From: Desulfotalea sp.
GTDB lineage: Bacteria > Desulfobacterota > Desulfobulbia > Desulfobulbales > Desulfocapsaceae
Assembly (NCBI GenBank): GCA_002733995.1
Contig: NVXR01000013.1
Span: forward strand, 1-64,000
Direction: 5' to 3'
DNA length: 64,000 nucleotides
Of this stretch, positions 1-8,143 are shown in pieces. The notes under the pieces were generated by a model, which did no database searches, was not told where the DNA came from, and worked only from the letters and a program-made list of their open reading frames with translations. A program made the translations under genes and the position numbers. The stretch's first letter is position 1, and every line of letters starts with the position of its first letter.

Positions 1-1086
1 GAGGGTTTTGGGGAAGGTACGATGGATTACGAGTCGCACGTTTGGTTTGTCGATACCCATTCCAAATGCGGTAGTTGCGGCAATGATGTCTATTTTGTCG
101 TGTATGAAATTGTCTTGCACCTTTGAGCGTTTTTCGGGAGTGAGTCCTGCGTGGTAGGCATCTGCTGAGAAGCCTTCGTTCTGGAGTATTTCTGTTATCT
201 TCTCGGTGTCTTTTCTGGAAAAACAGTACACAATACACGACTCGCCTTTGTGGGTTTTTAGGAGGGCAACAATTTTTTGTATCTCGTTCTTTTTTGGTAT
301 GACACGGATGTGGAGATTTTCTCGGTAGAAACTTGAGATGAATATTTTTGGTTCTTTGAGGTTGAGTTGGGTGATGATGTCTTTACGGACTCTGGGTGTT
401 GCGGTTGCGGTGAGAGCGATGATGGGAATGGCGGGGAAGGCTGTACGGAATGAATTTGGGTTTCGGTAGTCAGGTCGAAAGTCGTGTCCCCATTGTGAGA
501 TGCAGTGCGCTTCGTCAATGGCAAGTGCTGAAATGTTGCATGCTTTTAGCCAAGTATCTATTCCGAGTATGGATAATCGCTCGGGCGCCATGTAGATGAG
601 GTGGTATGCTCCTTTCTCAGCGTTTTCCATACGTGTCTGGAGTTCCTGTGCGTCAACTGATGAGTTGAGAAATGTTGCAGGAACTCCATTTGCCGTCAGA
701 GCATCAACTTGGTCTTTCATGAGTGAAATAAGTGGTGAAATAACGATGGTCATTCCCTCAAATTGGAGCGCAGGGAACTGGAAACACAGAGACTTCCCGC
801 CACCAGTGGGCATCAAAACCACGGTATCTTGTTTCTTTGAAAACACTTCAATAATACTACTCGGTGATGCGGGGCTGTCTTTAACTGTGAGGGGATAGAA
901 ACGTGGGGAGCCTAAATTTTCCGATTTTTGACCAAATTTGCGTAACCAATATGAAAACGTAGGAATCGCTATTCCTTGATTCAAACAATACTGTTTCTGC
1001 GAAAGACCGATTTTTCTCCAACAGGAAATATGATTCTCACGATGGTACTGCTTTGAAGTATTTCTCTTCATCTTATCTACTTGCAC
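1..1086 (-). CDS. recQ: IS66 accessory protein-RecQ helicase chimera (3' end cut by window edge)
   Basis: One uninterrupted minus-strand frame starts at GTG 1086, five bases after AAGGAGG (an ATG at 1071 is the alternative), and runs off the window edge, so the C terminus is missing. Residues about 1-80 look like the small IS66 accessory protein (HTH with GLSQKQYC and a YWLRKFG segment, then FYPLTV). From about residue 83 the frame is a RecQ-family 3'-5' DNA helicase: Walker A MPTGGGKS (92-99), DEAH (191-194), QWGHDFR, TATATPRV, YCFSRKDTE and AFGMGIDKP. RecQ's own N-terminal residues with the FRPGQ-type Q motif are absent. The join falls near SSIIEVF, which would suit either parent. RecQ unwinds DNA in recombination and fork repair; whether this chimera works is unknown. 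Its transcription probably starts within the IS66 end. Confidence 0.8.
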   Translation of the reverse strand, partial: MQVDKMKRNTSKQYHRENHISCWRKIGLSQKQYCLNQGIAIPTFSYWLRKFGQKSENLGSPRFYPLTVKDSPASPSSIIEVFSKKQDTVVLMPTGGGKSLCFQFPALQFEGMTIVISPLISLMKDQVDALTANGVPATFLNSSVDAQELQTRMENAEKGAYHLIYMAPERLSILGIDTWLKACNISALAIDEAHCISQWGHDFRPDYRNPNSFRTAFPAIPIIALTATATPRVRKDIITQLNLKEPKIFISSFYRENLHIRVIPKKNEIQKIVALLKTHKGESCIVYCFSRKDTEKITEILQNEGFSADAYHAGLTPEKRSKVQDNFIHDKIDIIAATTAFGMGIDKPNVRLVIHRTFPKTL

Positions 1087-1164
1087 TTGAGCCTCCTTGG
1101 CCAAAAAGACTCAGTAAAACATATCAGTACCTGATTTAGCAGATGGTGTTCGTGGATCGCTTAC
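841..1164 (-). mobile_element. IS66-family left end with 5' part of its accessory ORF
   Basis: On the minus strand the element begins with GTAAGCGATCCACG at 1164; GTAAGCG is the usual IS66-family terminus. A Shine-Dalgarno sequence and the accessory ORF follow. The similarity stops at about 841-860, where the frame continues as RecQ. Nothing resembling tnpB or tnpC is seen in the window, so this is a solo left end left by deletion or recombination. Confidence 0.65.
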
Positions 1165-1304
1165 ACTGTTAAGGTGATTTATTTTTTAGTAAACCTGAAA
1201 TAATCATCTAGCGACACAAGTCGATCTGATATCAAAAGCTGTATTGTAATTAAATATACGCCTACTTATGTTGTAGGCTCTATAGGTCTGTACTATTTTT
1301 TTAC

Positions 1305-1332
1305 CCAGACTTAAGTAGCTACTTAAGTCTGG
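1305..1332. repeat. 28-bp perfect palindrome with nested flanking arms
   Basis: Two 14-base arms (CCAGACTTAAGTAG and its complement) meet without a spacer. Outside them a second inverted pair, CTATTTTTTTAC near 1294 and GTAAAAAAATAG near 1353, encloses the structure. It lies downstream of the minus-strand lipoprotein gene and could end its transcript, but no U-tract immediately follows either arm, so an operator or cruciform is also possible. Confidence 0.5.
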
Positions 1333-1386
1333 TTATAATGCGAGCAGGCTGTAGTAAAAAAATAGGCAGATCTCCCTATTAAGTAA

Positions 1387-2016
1387 TTACTTAAATAGTT
1401 GTTTTTTAGTTAATTCAGTAGCACTTTCAGTACCGTCAACACTCTGCATTTTTAGCATAACATCAATTTTTGGTGTAGAAAACATTGTTATAAATTTAGG
1501 ATGTGAAATTATTTCTGCAATTAACTCCTGCACTGTTGGCATTAACGATTTTGGCATGTCATTGATACAAGCAATGCCTCCCATAAAGCTTGCACTATAC
1601 GTTCTCTTGTGAATTATTGTAAATTCTTCATTCTTATTGTTCGAAACAGTTATGTCGAAAGTCCAATGAGCATCGGTCATTCCTGAACTTACATCGGTAT
1701 CGTTAAGATAACCATTAATTGTAATACTTGATTCTTTTGAATACATCCCTGCCATTTTTAACTCTTCTATAAAGGCAGCTTCTATATACTCTTCAAATGA
1801 TTTCCCATCAGTTAGCTCAACATTGTTGGCTAATCGGCACATTACCCGATAGTCAGTTTTTTTGGCTTCAAACTTTCCAACATTCATTTTAAATTTTAAG
1901 TTTTTTATTATTTGCTGATTATCTGCTGTTGGTTGGTATCTATCTACTGTTACAGCGCAGCCGCTACTTAATATAATTACATAACATAGAATTAGAGTTG
2001 TGAAAATTTTGTTCAT
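1387..2016 (-). CDS. Putative outer-membrane lipoprotein, function unknown
   Basis: A 209-residue protein with a lipoprotein signal peptide: a positively charged start, a hydrophobic stretch and the lipobox LSSGC, with Cys20 as the predicted lipidation site. The rest is predicted soluble and periplasmic, and I recognise no family. ATG 2016 is preceded by AAGGAA at a good distance. The gene stands alone, next to mobile-element remnants; a 7-bp dyad lies 26 bases upstream and palindromes lie over and after its stop codon. No function is assigned. Confidence 0.75.
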   Translation of the reverse strand: MNKIFTTLILCYVIILSSGCAVTVDRYQPTADNQQIIKNLKFKMNVGKFEAKKTDYRVMCRLANNVELTDGKSFEEYIEAAFIEELKMAGMYSKESSITINGYLNDTDVSSGMTDAHWTFDITVSNNKNEEFTIIHKRTYSASFMGGIACINDMPKSLMPTVQELIAEIISHPKFITMFSTPKIDVMLKMQSVDGTESATELTKKQLFK

Positions 2017-2041
2017 TTTACATTTCCTTTTAGTGAAAGTT

Positions 2042-2058
2042 ACTTAGTAAAACTAAGT
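2042..2058. promoter_or_regulatory. Dyad ACTTAGT-AAA-ACTAAGT upstream of lipoprotein gene
   Basis: A perfect 7-bp inverted repeat with a 3-base spacer lies 26 bp before the lipoprotein start codon, where an operator would be expected. No regulator can be named. The rest of 2059-2373 holds no gene that I can support. Confidence 0.35.
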
Positions 2059-2373
2059 GGTGTGATTGGGTCTTATTATCAATGTATAAATTGAAAATAG
2101 AACACGTTATTATCCGGTTTCATGGTATCACCCTCGGTAATAACCGATTTTAGGTAAACCGAAAGGGAATTACAATTAATATGTCCTGTGATTACGTTAT
2201 TATAGCTACAATTACCACCTAATTTTTGTGCCATATCAATATGCTTTGGTAATGTGAGTGTAAATTAATTCTTGTGGTATCAGAAACGGTCCCCATCATT
2301 AGGACCACAGGTTAAGATATAGAATGTTCATATGGCTCCTCAATTATGTTATTTTTAAAAAAATGGAGGAGCA

Positions 2374-2688
2374 ATGAAAAGACAAAGAAGAAAACATTCA
2401 TCTGAATTCAAAGCAAAGGTGGCCCTAGAGGCATTCCGTGGTCTTAAGACTGTGAGCGAAATAGCTGCAGAATATGAAGTACATCCGGTTATGGTAAGTA
2501 ACTGGAAAAAGGAAATGCTTACGAGTCTGCCCGATGTCTTTGAAAAGAAAAACCCTAAGAAAAAACAGGACGATCAAAAAGAAATTGGTGATCTTCAACG
2601 TAACGTAGGGCAACTAACGATGGAGGTAGATTTTCCCGACAAAAAGTGCAAACAGTTGGGAATCCCCGTAAAAGGTCGGAATTCATAG
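2374..2688 (+). CDS. IS3-family transposase OrfA
   Basis: A 104-residue basic protein with the IS3 OrfA helix-turn-helix (RRKHSSEFKAKVALEAF, then TVSEIAAEYEVHPVMVSNWK) and a charged C-terminal coiled-coil stretch. It has a strong GGAGG before ATG 2374. OrfB lies in the -1 frame and overlaps the end of OrfA near an AAAAAG run at 2641, as expected for programmed frameshifting in this family. The element is not functional as a whole, because OrfB is cut. Confidence 0.85.
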   Translation: MKRQRRKHSSEFKAKVALEAFRGLKTVSEIAAEYEVHPVMVSNWKKEMLTSLPDVFEKKNPKKKQDDQKEIGDLQRNVGQLTMEVDFPDKKCKQLGIPVKGRNS

Positions 2689-3257
2689 ATGAGAATTGCC
2701 AACTGAGCATACGGTGCCAATGTAGGTTGCTTAATATTCACCGTTCACTTGTGTATTATCGCCTCTCTGGTGAGTCTGCAGAGAACTTGCAATTGATGAA
2801 ACAGATAGCTGTGTTACACATTGATGATCCGTCAGCAGGTAGCCGACGACTATCAAGGTATCTAACCCGGCTAACAGATCGATCAATCTGCTGCAAACGA
2901 GTTCGTCGGCTCATGTGGGTAATGGGTTTAGAAGCGATTTACCCAAGAAAGAGAATAACAATTCCAGGCGACCCATCTGGCATTCATTCTTATTTACTGA
3001 GGGGGCTTGATATTAATCGTCCCAACCAAGTGGGGGCAGCAGATATAACTTACATACCAATGCAAAAAGGTTTCATGTATCTTTTTGCTATTGTAGATTG
3101 GTTTTCAAGGAAAATAGTCGCATGGCAACTATCCAATACTCTTGATGCTGAATTTTGCAGGCGGTGCCTAAAACGAGCCTTATTGCTAAACGGCTCTCCC
3201 GATATAATGAATACTGACCAAGGGCTGGATTCAAGGAATAAGTGCTTGAGACTCTGA
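2646..3257 (+). pseudogene. IS3-family transposase OrfB, truncated inside the DDE core
   Basis: The frame matches the IS3 OrfB integrase: the HTH_21-like N terminus (LLNIHRSLVYYRL), AADITYIP with the first catalytic Asp, VDWFSRKIVAWQLS, and NTDQG with the second Asp. Similarity stops right after NTDQG (about 3225). The SQFTS stretch and the third catalytic residue (Glu) are missing, so the product cannot be active. The last codons (about 3226-3257) are foreign sequence from the adjoining integrase remnant. Confidence 0.8.
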
Positions 3258-3560
3258 GATATTACCACTACGTTCGCCCAACCGACAAGAACTACTACCA
3301 ATGGATTATGAGATAAGTGTATTTTGTGCCAAAAGCGCCATCCAAAGGATATGGGGGGGGCAGGAAATCGACAGGTTTCTATCACAGCTGGCAAGAAGTG
3401 TTAACGTTGCCGCCCCGGTCCAGAAACAGGCGTTGAAAGTCTTGCATCTATGGTGGCCACCAAATATTCAGGCACTGATATAGTCGCCACAGCAGTACAA
3501 GACCAAGGACGTTCACACCCCCCCCCCTATCTACCACTATGACTTGTTTGGCGACCAGAG
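3226..3560 (+). pseudogene. Integron-type tyrosine recombinase remnant (IntI-like), frameshifted
   Basis: No single frame is open, but pieces in different frames line up with integron integrases. VLETLRYYHYVRPTDKNYYQ (from 3242) matches the N-terminal SAM-like domain, then KRHPKDMGG, then QEIDRFLSQLARSVNVAAPV and QKQAL. A run of eight G at 3353-3360 carries one base too many between the last two blocks. After a large internal deletion, 3470-3545 still resembles the C-terminal catalytic part (SGTDI...KDVHT...IYHYD), with a C-run causing another shift. Most catalytic residues are gone. 3561-3802 shows no recognisable gene or attC site. Confidence 0.55.
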
Positions 3561-3802
3561 ATATGAACTACACAAAGGTGATCGAGGTAAAGTGTTGTAA
3601 ACTATGGAGTGACCGGTGACTGATTTCCACGCCGCTCCCTAAAAGAAAGCGAGAGAGAGGGCAATGTTCTTTAAACGAGTATTTCTGAGGTGGGAAGAGA
3701 GAATGTATAAAGGTGAAAAGATGCCAAGCAGCAACCCACATTTCCCAGAAAGGCAAGGCCTGAACTTATGAGAAATATGGGCTAGATACAGATGTTCATA
3801 TT

Positions 3803-4747
3803 TTACTTCTTTACTGTACGTACAAGCCTACCAAAACCACCGGGGATTGTCCCTGACGACCAAAATGCTCGTCCTTGTTTAAAATCGACAAACCAATACC
3901 CCCCCGGCTTTCTCTGGGCAGCAACGAAGATGAATGGCTGCTCCTTTGAAAAACAAGGATTCAAATAGATATCCTTTTCATTTTTTACCGGCTCTATGAG
4001 CGACATCGCCTCTTCCATTGTTGGCATTCTCCAATCAGAATAACCGCCAAAAGCTGCTTTGTTTGTTGCCACGATCTCTCGCTGAATATGACGAATGGAG
4101 CCAATATCGATACTACCTGTCTGCCACATCAGTTGTGTACACAGATCTACTACTATTGCATCATTGGAGGTAGAAACCAATGAATTATCAAACCTGCCTG
4201 ACGGATTAAGTTCACGCTCGAAAAAATTCCACTTTTTGATAATTGCGTCAATCTCGCCATCATTTATAATAGCATTTCCAGCTGGGAGTAGTACAGTTTC
4301 ACCTTTGAATTCAGCACGTTCAATACTTTGCAGTTGCGGGCCCATGTCTTCCACATGCTCCACGGCTACTTCCGGGATCACAAGTTTTGCATCTCCGCTA
4401 TCGAGAACATTATCGATCAGCCATTGCTTAATTTTTTCATTAATTGTGTAGCTTTTCTCAAAAATAGACGACGCTCCCTGCTCCTTGACACAGTCTTTAA
4501 GCATCTCAACAGGTGCGTTTATTTCGGCCATAACTTTAGCATGTTTCACCGCTCTTTCCATGAAACATAGTTTCGGAGTCTCACCCCAGTTATCCACAAA
4601 AAAATAATAAACACACTCATCATTATTGCGGACTCTCTCACGTCCACCCCAAGACTCAAACGTTCCAAAGGCAAGAGCGGGATTCATCTCCCAGTCGATT
4701 GGACTAATAACTTGATCTCCAACTTTTAACTTGTGAAACAAGCCCAT
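3803..4747 (-). CDS. DUF1566 (Lcl-type) domain protein
   Basis: The last ~120 residues have the DUF1566 pattern: a TQLMWQ block, GYSDWRMPTMEEAMSLI, a central F-containing segment, and FWSSGT followed by GFGRLVR. This domain occurs in many proteobacterial proteins, mostly of unknown role. The first ~190 residues match no family I know. I start at ATG 4747 because GGAGG sits just before it; the in-frame ATG 12 bases upstream overlaps that ribosome binding site. There is no signal peptide, so it is probably cytoplasmic. It is transcribed divergently from glgX across a dyad-rich gap. Confidence 0.75.
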   Translation of the reverse strand: MGLFHKLKVGDQVISPIDWEMNPALAFGTFESWGGRERVRNNDECVYYFFVDNWGETPKLCFMERAVKHAKVMAEINAPVEMLKDCVKEQGASSIFEKSYTINEKIKQWLIDNVLDSGDAKLVIPEVAVEHVEDMGPQLQSIERAEFKGETVLLPAGNAIINDGEIDAIIKKWNFFERELNPSGRFDNSLVSTSNDAIVVDLCTQLMWQTGSIDIGSIRHIQREIVATNKAAFGGYSDWRMPTMEEAMSLIEPVKNEKDIYLNPCFSKEQPFIFVAAQRKPGGYWFVDFKQGRAFWSSGTIPGGFGRLVRTVKK

Positions 4748-4810
4748 ACACACCTCCACTTCTGGATTTTAGTCAATTTTTGACTTTTCTCAGCAATTCC
4801 TTATTGTATT

Positions 4811-4884
4811 ACCTGTATCAGGTGCAACCACCTTACATCTAATCCTGCAAATACTACTATGTAGTATTTATGATAATGATTATC
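4811..4884. promoter_or_regulatory. Three dyads including a Fur-box-like site before glgX
   Basis: In order: ACCTG-TAT-CAGGT (4811-4823), AATACTAC-TAT-GTAGTATT (4850-4868), and GATAAT-G-ATTATC (4872-4884). The last is a perfect 6-1-6 Fur-type core and ends five bases before the glgX ATG. A seven-codon frame from ATG 4870 stops at TGA 4891-4893, overlapping the glgX start; no Shine-Dalgarno is seen for glgX itself. Confidence 0.5.
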
Positions 4885-4889
4885 ACACA

Positions 4890-6974
4890 ATGAGCAATGT
4901 AAAACTTAAAAATATTCAAAGGGGTTATCCGCTACCACGGGGAACAACCTTGCTGAAAAATGGTGTTAACTTTTCTCTTTTTTCAAGAAATGCAACCGCT
5001 GTAACCCTGGTAATATCGTATCACAACAATAATCAAACCAAAGCAAACACTCTCTTTTTTCACTTAAATCCCGACGAAAACCGTACCGGTGATATGTGGC
5101 ATATTCTTCTACAAACAAAGAAACAGTCCTTCACATACGGCTTTCAAATACGTCAGGATGGCTCACCAACCCAGGCAGAAGACAGAATACTCATTGATCC
5201 TTACGCCTATTCGTTACTCCCTCGGTCTTGGGGTAATATTGCCACGTATGGGAAACAACCATGCTGTAAAGTGGATACAGATGCTTTTGACTGGGGTGAT
5301 GACCGCTCCCTTAACACCCCGCTAGCCGATACAATTATTTACGAATTACACCTGAGAGGCTTCACCAAAAACCCTAACTCTTCAGTTACTTCACCTGGTA
5401 CCTTCCTCGGCCTTATCGAAAAAATACCGTATCTCAAAGACCTGGGCATAACCGCTGTCGAATTAATGCCAATCACTGAATTTGATGAAAATGATATCGA
5501 CTTCCACAACCCCGAAAACGCAGAAAGATTAAAGAACTTTTGGGGATACAGTCCTGTTTCATTTTTTGCCATTAATTCTGGCTATGCAAACGATCCGAAT
5601 TCTGCTCTAACCGAGTTCAAGACCATGGTGCGGGAGCTACATAAAGCGGGCATAGAAGTGTTCCTCGACATGGTTTACAACCATACCGGAGAAGGCGGCT
5701 ACAACGGTAGCACAAGTAGTTTTCGGGGGATTGACAACTCTATTTACTATCTTCTTGGTAAAGACGGCAACTACCATAATTTTTCTGGTTGCGGCAACAC
5801 CTTCAACTGCAACCACCCTGTAGTTCGAGACCTTATCAAAGAATCATTACAGTACTGGGTTACCGAAATGCATATCGATGGATTTCGTTTTGATCTGGCC
5901 TCTATCCTTGGCCGGGATCAACAAGGCAAGGTATTGGCAAACCCGCCCATGATTGAAATTATTGGTCAAGATCCGGTGCTTCGAGATACTAAAATGATTG
6001 CAGAAGCATGGGATGCTGCAGGACTGTATCAGGTTGGCAGTTTTTCAACAGATTCCAGATGGGCCGAATGGAACGGTCGGTTCAGGGATGACATTCGTGC
6101 CTTTATGCTTGGAAAAGAAAAGACCGTACCTAACCTGGCCACACGAATTGCAGGAAGCTCTGATCTCTACGAGACAAGCGGCAGAAGCCCCCTCTGTTCT
6201 ATTAACTTTATCACAAGTCATGATGGCTTTACCCTTTACGATCTTGTGAGTTACTCCGAAAAACACAACGGCGCAAACGGAGAGGCAAATAAGGACGGAG
6301 ATAACCATAACCTCAGCGACAATTGCGGACATGAGGGAGAGACTAAAGATCAAAAGATAATTGACCTCAGGCTACGTAAGATAAAAACTTTTGCCGTTCT
6401 CCTTCTCCTCTCCCAGGGGGTGCCAATGTTACTGGCAGGTGATGAATTTGCCCGCACCCAGCATGGGAACAACAATGCCTGGTGCCAGGATAATGAAACC
6501 AGCTGGATCGACTGGTCGAAACCAGAAGACAACAAGGATCTCGTTAGATTTTTTAAGAATTGCATTTGTTTACGCAAAACCTATAAAATATTTCGCCTGG
6601 AACGATTTTTTGTAAATAAATCTGAGGCAAACGAGGGCAACGCCCATACCGCTATTCATTGGCAATATCTGGAACCCGGTCGCCAAAACTGGGACGACAA
6701 TTGTCACGGACTGGCATATCATCTCCAGGGAGAAGATAAAGAGGGTTTTCATGATTTCTTTATCATGATCAATAACAGTTCTGGCCCCCTCTCATTCACC
6801 CCACCCAACCTAACAGACAGACGCCGATTGTGGTTCACCTTGATTGATACAGCAAAAGAATCACCCGATGATTTTATAGATGAACAGCACAGCACACCAT
6901 TAACGGCTGAGCAAAAAACACCAACACTCCCATTTAGCTGTGTCGTGCTTCAAGGCAAACCATTAGGTTTGTAA
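4890..6974 (+). CDS. glgX: Glycogen debranching enzyme, GlgX/isoamylase type
   Basis: A 694-residue GH13 enzyme that hydrolyses alpha-1,6 branches in glycogen or limit dextrins in the cytoplasm. An N-terminal CBM48-like domain (GVNFSLFSRNATAVTLVI) precedes the (beta/alpha)8 barrel. Conserved GH13 regions are DMVYNHTGEGG, HIDGFRFDLAS with the nucleophile Asp (~335), MIAEAWDAAG with the acid Glu (~372), and ITSHDGFTLYDLV with the third Asp (~444). Length is normal for the family. Other glycogen genes are not in the window. The start lacks a clear ribosome binding site and may depend on the short upstream frame it overlaps. Confidence 0.93.
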   Translation: MSNVKLKNIQRGYPLPRGTTLLKNGVNFSLFSRNATAVTLVISYHNNNQTKANTLFFHLNPDENRTGDMWHILLQTKKQSFTYGFQIRQDGSPTQAEDRILIDPYAYSLLPRSWGNIATYGKQPCCKVDTDAFDWGDDRSLNTPLADTIIYELHLRGFTKNPNSSVTSPGTFLGLIEKIPYLKDLGITAVELMPITEFDENDIDFHNPENAERLKNFWGYSPVSFFAINSGYANDPNSALTEFKTMVRELHKAGIEVFLDMVYNHTGEGGYNGSTSSFRGIDNSIYYLLGKDGNYHNFSGCGNTFNCNHPVVRDLIKESLQYWVTEMHIDGFRFDLASILGRDQQGKVLANPPMIEIIGQDPVLRDTKMIAEAWDAAGLYQVGSFSTDSRWAEWNGRFRDDIRAFMLGKEKTVPNLATRIAGSSDLYETSGRSPLCSINFITSHDGFTLYDLVSYSEKHNGANGEANKDGDNHNLSDNCGHEGETKDQKIIDLRLRKIKTFAVLLLLSQGVPMLLAGDEFARTQHGNNNAWCQDNETSWIDWSKPEDNKDLVRFFKNCICLRKTYKIFRLERFFVNKSEANEGNAHTAIHWQYLEPGRQNWDDNCHGLAYHLQGEDKEGFHDFFIMINNSSGPLSFTPPNLTDRRRLWFTLIDTAKESPDDFIDEQHSTPLTAEQKTPTLPFSCVVLQGKPLGL

Positions 6975-7319
6975 TCACACCAAGACGGCCAGTGCCCCAC
7001 CTTCTAACGATACCTTCTCCAATCGTAACTGCTAAATTGCCAAATTGCTAAATTACCAAATCACCTTACTGCCACCCTGTAGCCATGCAAACAGACGGTT
7101 TCAGCATAATAATCATAGCAGCTATATTTGGCGTAATGTAAACAACTGCCCTCTAGGGGAGGTCGCGCCCTCATTCCAAAAATGCGGACGTCCCATAACG
7201 AAAGAAACATACGAACTTTGCACAGCTTGACGACGTGAACATATTGCCTTTCTCATTGAAGATGACTAAGGTCCACAATCGTAAACAAAACAACATTTAT
7301 TCATCCTTAGAGGTTAAAT
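6975..7319. other. Gap between glgX and the NrfJ-like operon, no gene seen
   Basis: No frame with a plausible ribosome binding site or composition is seen. 7031-7066 carries short imperfect repeats of CTAAATTGC/CTAAATTAC. No clear rho-independent terminator for glgX is present. The promoter of the next operon must lie here, and TTAGAGGT just before 7320 is a weak ribosome binding site. Confidence 0.5.
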
Positions 7320-8132
7320 ATGAACTCAAAAATTACACTTGCCTTAGCTGGAGCTGTTTTCTCTCTTTGCCTTACTTTTTCACCGCAAACAAGCGTTGCC
7401 ATGCCCGGACTCTCTGCACCGTCCGCAGAACAGGTTGTTTCCGGCAGTATTAAAGAAACAATGAATGCCTCCGGATATACCTATATGCTCGTCACTTCAG
7501 CGGGAAATGACACCTGGGTCGCTATCCCAGAAACCCCGGTAAAAATTGGTGACACCGTTAAATATTACCAGGGAATGGAGATGAAAGACTTCAATTCCAA
7601 AACCCTAGATCGCACCTTTTCTTCTATTATATTCAGCCCCGGTATTGCCGGTGCCACGACCCTAGAGGTCGCCAGCGCTACCAATAGTGGTTCTAACGAC
7701 TCTTTTTCATCAGCTATAAAAGCAGAACGATCTACGGTTACAGCCAATCCTATTAATGAGGCTAAAGATTCTGGCGGCAGTGCTGGAGCAATTGTGCCCC
7801 TTGCTGAGCTTTCAGTTGAAAAGGCCACCGGGGCAAATAGCTACACGGTTTCTGAACTTTTTTCCCAGGCAAAAGATATCACTGGAAAAAAAATACAGGT
7901 AAGAGGTAAAGTGATGAAGGTTAGCCCTGCTATCATGGGAAAAAACTGGATACATCTCCAGGATGGCACCGGAGATCCGATGCAAAACACCCATGATCTT
8001 GTCTTGACTACCAGTGAAAATATCAAGCTGAACGCCACTGTAACCTTTGAAGGAATCATCATCGCCAACAAGGATTTCGGTGCGGGTTATAAGTACGACG
8101 CCATAGTTGAAGAAGCGATTCTCATCAAATAA
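7320..8132 (+). CDS. Exported NrfJ-like / OB-fold nucleic-acid-binding-type protein
   Basis: 270 residues. A Sec signal peptide (residues 1-27, cleavage near SVAM) sends it to the periplasm. Two parts are visible. Residues ~38-105 resemble the NrfJ-type domain found beside nitrite-reductase genes (SGSIKETMNASGYTYM...WVAIPETPVKIGDTV). A low-complexity linker follows, then an OB-fold stretch (KIQVRGKVMKVSPAIMGKNW, LQDGTG, VTFEGIIIANKDFGAGYKY) like exported 'DNA-binding' proteins of sulfate reducers. The actual ligand is unknown. It leads an operon with panE (11-base gap), a HAD phosphatase and a NUDIX gene. Confidence 0.7.
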   Translation: MNSKITLALAGAVFSLCLTFSPQTSVAMPGLSAPSAEQVVSGSIKETMNASGYTYMLVTSAGNDTWVAIPETPVKIGDTVKYYQGMEMKDFNSKTLDRTFSSIIFSPGIAGATTLEVASATNSGSNDSFSSAIKAERSTVTANPINEAKDSGGSAGAIVPLAELSVEKATGANSYTVSELFSQAKDITGKKIQVRGKVMKVSPAIMGKNWIHLQDGTGDPMQNTHDLVLTTSENIKLNATVTFEGIIIANKDFGAGYKYDAIVEEAILIK

Positions 8133-8143
8133 AAGGGTGTCTA

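Noticed and set aside
3561..3802. attC recombination site or cassette next to the integrase remnant
   Set aside because: No GTTRRRY...RYYYAAC pair was seen.
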